Below, piece after piece: positions 6,200 through 10,882 of a stretch of DNA of 10,882 nt. Each line of letters begins with the position of its first letter. Positions within the stretch are counted from its first letter, which is position 1. The position numbers were made by a program, and so were the translations under genes. The notes beneath the pieces are model-generated. The model had not been told where the DNA came from and ran no database searches. It was given only the letters and a program-made list of their open reading frames with translations. Origin of the DNA: Clostridia bacterium (GTDB taxonomy: Bacteria; Bacillota; Clostridia; Oscillospirales; CAG-272); NCBI GenBank assembly GCA_017960705.1, contig JAGCYR010000028.1, forward strand, positions 1 through 10,882. The letters are read 5' to 3'.

Positions 6200-7166
6200 T
6201 CCGCCGCGCGGAGGAATCTGCCGCGGGGATGCGGCTGGACGCATATCTTGCGCGGGGGGACGAAGGTTTCCCCGCCGTCTCGCGTTCCGCCGCGGCGAAG
6301 CTGATCGCGGAGGGGAACGTTCTTCTGAACGGCAAGCCCGCCGACAAAAACGACCGGCTGGCGCCGGGGGACCTGATCGAGATCACCCTGCCCGAACCCG
6401 AACCCATCGACGCCGCGCCGGAAGATATCCCGCTCGCTGTCGTCTACGAGGACCGGGATCTGATCGTGATCAACAAGCCGTCCGGGATGGTGGTGCATCC
6501 GGCTCCCGGCAACCCGTCGGGGACGCTGGTCAACGCCCTGCTGTATCACTGTAAGGGCGAACTGTCGGGCATCAACGGGGCGCTCCGTCCCGGGATCGTC
6601 CACCGGATCGACAAGCAGACCAGCGGGCTTTTGGTCGCGGCGAAAAACGACGAGACCCACCGCAAACTGGCGGCGCAGCTCGAGGGGCATCACATCACCC
6701 GCGAGTACCACGCGCTGGTGCAGGGCGGGTTTGCAGACGATACGGGAACCATCGATCTGCCCATCGGACGGCACCCCGTCGACCGCAAGCGGATGGCGGT
6801 GATCCGGGACGGGCACACGTCGCGCCCCGCCGTCACCCACTATACCGTCCGCGAGCGGTTCGGGGACGTGACCTATCTGGTTTTGCGGCTGGAGACCGGG
6901 CGGACGCACCAGATCCGCGTGCATCTGTCGTCGATCGGGCATCCCCTGCTCGGGGACGTGACCTACGGCGGCGGGAAGACCGCGTTCGAGCGCAAACACG
7001 AAAAACTGTTGGACGGGCAGTGTCTGCACGCCGCCCGCCTGACCTTTACCCACCCCCGGACGGGGGAGGAAATGACCTTTTCCTGCCCGCTTCCGCCCGA
7101 TTTTGAGGCGCTTCTCGGCATCCTTCGCCGGGAGAGGGGCGGGGAGACCGACGGCGGGGGGAATCT

Positions 7167-7170
<4 letters not shown>
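6196..7170 (+). CDS. rluD: RluD/YlyB-family 23S rRNA pseudouridine synthase
   Basis: Converts uridines of large-subunit rRNA to pseudouridine (helix 69 sites in RluD itself; the exact target here is inferred). At 324 residues it is typical. An N-terminal S4 RNA-binding domain (~11-65, RLDAYLAR, AAKLIAEGNVLLNGK) precedes the catalytic domain. That domain has INKPSGMVVHP (92-102), PGIVHRIDKQTSGLLV with catalytic Asp139, RKLAAQLEGHHITREY, GRTHQIRVHLSSIGHPLLGD and the CLHA motif. The start overlaps the lspA stop and its own stop overlaps the ABC-F start, each by ATGA. lspA-rluD adjacency is a widespread arrangement in Bacillota. Confidence 0.95.
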
Positions 7171-9075
<1,905 letters not shown>

Positions 9076-9083
<8 letters not shown>

Positions 9084-9639
9084 GATCGGGCGAGGGCTGG
9101 ATCGAGATCCCGTTGTAGACGCTGTCAAAGCAGCCGTCCCCGCCCTCCGCCGTCGCGCGCACGCCCGAAACGTGCAGAAAACGGACGAAGTCGTAGTCGT
9201 ATTCGTCGAGCCGCTTGCCGTAGACGTCAAGCGACTGCGCCGCGACCAAAGGCGTGCCGTCCGGGTCGCGGCCGACGAAGAGCATCGAGTGGAAGTACCC
9301 CTCGCCGTCCCGCCCGATCTGCACGACGTCCCCGAGGTCGAGTTTCTCCTCCCCGACCGTCTCCCCAAAGGGACCGAGCCCGCGGTTTTCGGTCAAAAAA
9401 CGGTAGAAGAAATCCACCCCCGTCCAGGACGCGGTGCGCTCGTTCGGGGTGATATAGTACCAGCCGAAGACCGGCGTGAAATTCATTTTGCAGGATCCCG
9501 CGTAGAGCGCCTGCGAGACGAAATTGGTGCAGTTTCCACCGATCCCGGTGAAGTCGTAAAAGACCGGATTCCGCATTTTCGCCCAGCGCTCGGCGTACCT
9601 GACCGCGCGTTCCCGGCGGTACGGACGGACGACGAACAT
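9076..9639 (-). CDS. Amidase_6-type (NlpC/papain-fold) cysteine hydrolase, no signal peptide
   Basis: Small protein of 187 residues resembling the putative amidase domain family (Amidase_6). Seen in order: YRRERAVRYAERWAKMRNP (7-25); FTGIGGNCTNFVSQALYAG, with candidate nucleophile Cys37; TPVFGWYY; TASWTGVDFF; GDVVQIG; and YFHSMLFVG, with candidate catalytic His117. I chose ATG 9639 because a strong AGGGAGGGAG lies just upstream. The frame is open to a TTG at 9684, which has no ribosome site. There is no signal peptide or transmembrane segment, although many relatives are exported. The substrate is unknown; peptidoglycan peptide hydrolysis is only a possibility. It ends with TAG inside the last codons of the convergent ABC-F gene. 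Confidence 0.82.
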
Positions 9640-9642
9640 TTG

Positions 9643-9654
9643 CTCCCTCCCTCT
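9643..9654 (-). promoter_or_regulatory. Strong Shine-Dalgarno fixing the amidase start
   Basis: The minus strand reads AGAGGGAGGGAG; the GGGAGG core is 6 nt from ATG 9639. It rules out the upstream TTG at 9684 as the start. I could not find a convincing minus-strand promoter for this gene. Confidence 0.7.
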
Positions 9655-9688
9655 GTCGAAAAACTTTGTAAATTCTCGGCGCAACCCC

Positions 9689-9717
9689 TTGCATTTGATA
9701 TTGATTTAATGTATAAT
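9689..9717 (+). promoter_or_regulatory. Sigma-A-type promoter of guaA
   Basis: TTGCAT (9689-9694), a 17-nt AT-rich spacer and a perfect TATAAT (9712-9717). The predicted transcript start near 9724 leaves a leader of about 107 nt before the guaA ATG. Confidence 0.85.
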
Positions 9718-9733
9718 TAGTTCATCTTTTTTC

Positions 9734-9801
9734 CGGGGCTCCCGAAACAAGGATATGCGGCGGGACCCGACTCGGTTCCGCCGGAGTCTTATTTCGCCCC
9801 G
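9734..9801 (+). promoter_or_regulatory. Candidate structured leader of guaA mRNA
   Basis: CGGGGC (9734-9739) can pair with GCCCCG (9796-9801), enclosing a 9-bp hairpin (9758-9766 with 9775-9783, one G-U pair, 8-nt loop). GACTC in the loop (9769-9773) is complementary to GAGTC (9784-9788), giving an alternative fold that excludes the hairpin. The ribosome site GGAGG (9817-9821) lies 16 nt after the closing stem. I do not recognise the purine riboswitch core or any other known class. Regulation by structure is a hypothesis. Confidence 0.4.
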
Positions 9802-9830
9802 AGATCAAAAAATATCGGAGGATCAAACCA

Positions 9831-10811
9831 ATGCCTAACAACGTCCGCCCCGAAAGCATGAAACGGATCAATACCCCCGAACTCGCCAAAGCGTTCATCG
9901 ATGAACAGGTTGCCGCGCTCAAAAAACAGATCGGGGACGGCAAGTGCCTGCTCGCGCTGTCGGGCGGCGTCGATTCTTCGGTCTGCGCTGCGCTCTTGAT
10001 CCGTGCGATCGGCAAGAACCTCGTCTGCGTTCACGTCAACCACGGTCTGCTCCGCAAGGGCGAACCCGAACAGGTTGTCCGCGTTTTCCGCGATCAGCTG
10101 AACGCCAACCTCGTTTACGTCGACGCCGTCGACCGCTTCCTCGATAAGCTGGCGGGCGTCAGCGATCCCGAACAGAAGCGCAAGATCATCGGCGCCGAGT
10201 TCATCCGCGTCTTCGAGGAAGAGGCGAGAAAACAGGAGGGCATCAAGTTCCTCGGTCAGGGCACCATCTACCCCGACATCCTCGAGAGCGTCGGCGTGAA
10301 GGCGCACCACAACGTCGGCGGTCTTCCCGACGATCTCAAATTCGAGCTGGTCGAGCCGGTCAAGTTCCTCTACAAGGACGAGGTCCGTTGCGTCGGCCGT
10401 GAACTCGGTCTCCCCGACGGGATGGTCAACCGTCAGCCGTTCCCGGGTCCCGGACTCGGCGTGCGCTGCACCGGCGCGATCACCCGCGACCGTCTTGAGG
10501 CGGTGCGCGAATCCGACGCCATCCTCCGCGAAGAGTTCGAGAAGAACGGGCTCGCCGGCAAGGTGTGGCAGTACTTCACCACCGTTCCCGACTACCGCTC
10601 CACCGGTATCGTGGACAACAAGCGCACCTGGGCTTGGCCGGTCATCATCCGTGCGGTGAACTCGGTCGACGCCACCAGCGCCACCATCGAAGAGATCCCC
10701 TACCCGCTGCTCAAACACATCGTCGACCGGATCCTTTCCGAGGTCAAGGGCGTCAACCGCGTCCTGTACGACCTGTCGCCGAAACCCGTCGCGACGATCG
10801 AGTGGGAGTGA
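9831..10811 (+). CDS. guaA: GMP synthase, ATP-pyrophosphatase subunit (no glutamine amidotransferase domain)
   Basis: Converts XMP to GMP with ATP and ammonia in cytoplasmic purine synthesis. It has 326 residues against ~510 for the usual single-chain enzyme. The N-terminal class I glutamine amidotransferase is missing, and the protein starts just before the PP-loop SGGVDSS (44-50). Other conserved blocks are HVNHGLLRKGE, GVSDPEQKRKIIG, FLGQGTIYPDILES, HHNVGGLPDD, the RQPFPGPGLGVRC turn and the C-terminal dimerisation domain ending KPVATIEWE (KPPATIEWE in most homologues). GGAGG 9 nt before ATG supports the start. It is a single-gene unit with its own promoter and terminator. It must use free ammonia or pair with an amidotransferase subunit encoded elsewhere, since none is in the window. 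Confidence 0.94.
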   Translation: MPNNVRPESMKRINTPELAKAFIDEQVAALKKQIGDGKCLLALSGGVDSSVCAALLIRAIGKNLVCVHVNHGLLRKGEPEQVVRVFRDQLNANLVYVDAVDRFLDKLAGVSDPEQKRKIIGAEFIRVFEEEARKQEGIKFLGQGTIYPDILESVGVKAHHNVGGLPDDLKFELVEPVKFLYKDEVRCVGRELGLPDGMVNRQPFPGPGLGVRCTGAITRDRLEAVRESDAILREEFEKNGLAGKVWQYFTTVPDYRSTGIVDNKRTWAWPVIIRAVNSVDATSATIEEIPYPLLKHIVDRILSEVKGVNRVLYDLSPKPVATIEWE

Positions 10812-10833
10812 TCCGATAATCTCCGAAACCTAA

Positions 10834-10880
10834 AACACCCCCGAAACCGAACGGCTTCGGGGGTGTTCTTTTTTTGTTTT
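10834..10880 (+). terminator. Intrinsic terminator of guaA
   Basis: AACACCCCCGAA (10834-10845) and TTCGGGGGTGTT (10856-10867) form a perfect 12-bp stem with a 10-nt loop. Seven T residues (10869-10875), a G and four more T follow. It starts 23 nt after the guaA stop. Confidence 0.95.
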
Positions 10881-10882
10881 CA

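Noticed and set aside
9640..9740. Minus-strand promoter for the amidase
   Set aside because: The region is AT-rich on both strands but no -35/-10 pair with acceptable spacing was found on the minus strand.
9767..9788. H-type pseudoknot between the guaA leader hairpin loop and GAGTC at 9784-9788
   Set aside because: No linker nucleotides remain to span the 9-bp stem, so the pairing can only be an alternative fold.
9724..9830. Classical purine riboswitch upstream of guaA
   Set aside because: The conserved three-way junction core and paired loops are not recognisable in the leader.

Overview
The window looks like a chromosomal segment of a GC-rich (roughly 60%) Bacillota/Clostridia bacterium. 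The evidence is the gene order yggS(ylmE)-sepF-yggT-lspA-rluD, the conserved block downstream of the division cluster in Gram-positives, together with lipoprotein foldases, strong purine-rich Shine-Dalgarno sites and sigma-A-type promoters. The genus cannot be fixed from sequence alone; an uncultured gut clostridial lineage is plausible. No mobile elements, CRISPR arrays, rRNAs or tRNAs were seen.

Layout. Positions 1-3913 (minus strand) hold a three-gene unit read right to left: a 525-residue lipoprotein with two tandem FKBP/trigger-factor-type PPIase domains, a 405-residue single-FKBP paralogue 25 bp downstream, and argH (argininosuccinate lyase) 28 bp further on. argH carries an in-frame TAA at codon 206 with otherwise intact coding on both sides, and it runs off the left edge. 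Positions 3914-4184 are a divergent control region. It holds a near-consensus minus promoter (TTGACT-17-TATACT), a plus-strand intrinsic terminator with no obvious gene to terminate, and a near-consensus plus promoter (TTGCAA-17-TATAAT, extended -10), followed by a leader with two adjacent GNRA-type hairpins.

Positions 4185-9083 (plus strand) are a compact operon: yggS (PLP homeostasis), sepF (FtsZ anchor), yggT (small membrane protein), lspA (lipoprotein signal peptidase), rluD (23S rRNA pseudouridine synthase) and an ABC-F ATPase. The last three genes are joined by 4-bp ATGA overlaps. The last two both act on the ribosome. LspA would process lipoproteins such as the two foldases encoded divergently next door.

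Positions 9076-9639 (minus strand) encode a small Amidase_6-type cysteine hydrolase without a signal peptide. It overlaps the ABC-F gene tail to tail by 8 bp, and no terminator is visible between them. Positions 9689-10880 (plus strand) are a self-contained transcription unit: consensus promoter, ~107-nt structured leader, a GuaA that lacks the glutamine amidotransferase domain (326 aa), and a strong intrinsic terminator.

The points most worth a second look are the lone nonsense codon in argH, the secreted trigger-factor-like foldase pair with internal FKBP duplication, the orphan terminator between divergent promoters, the amidotransferase-less GuaA and its structured leader. I found no convincing multi-gene system of a new kind.
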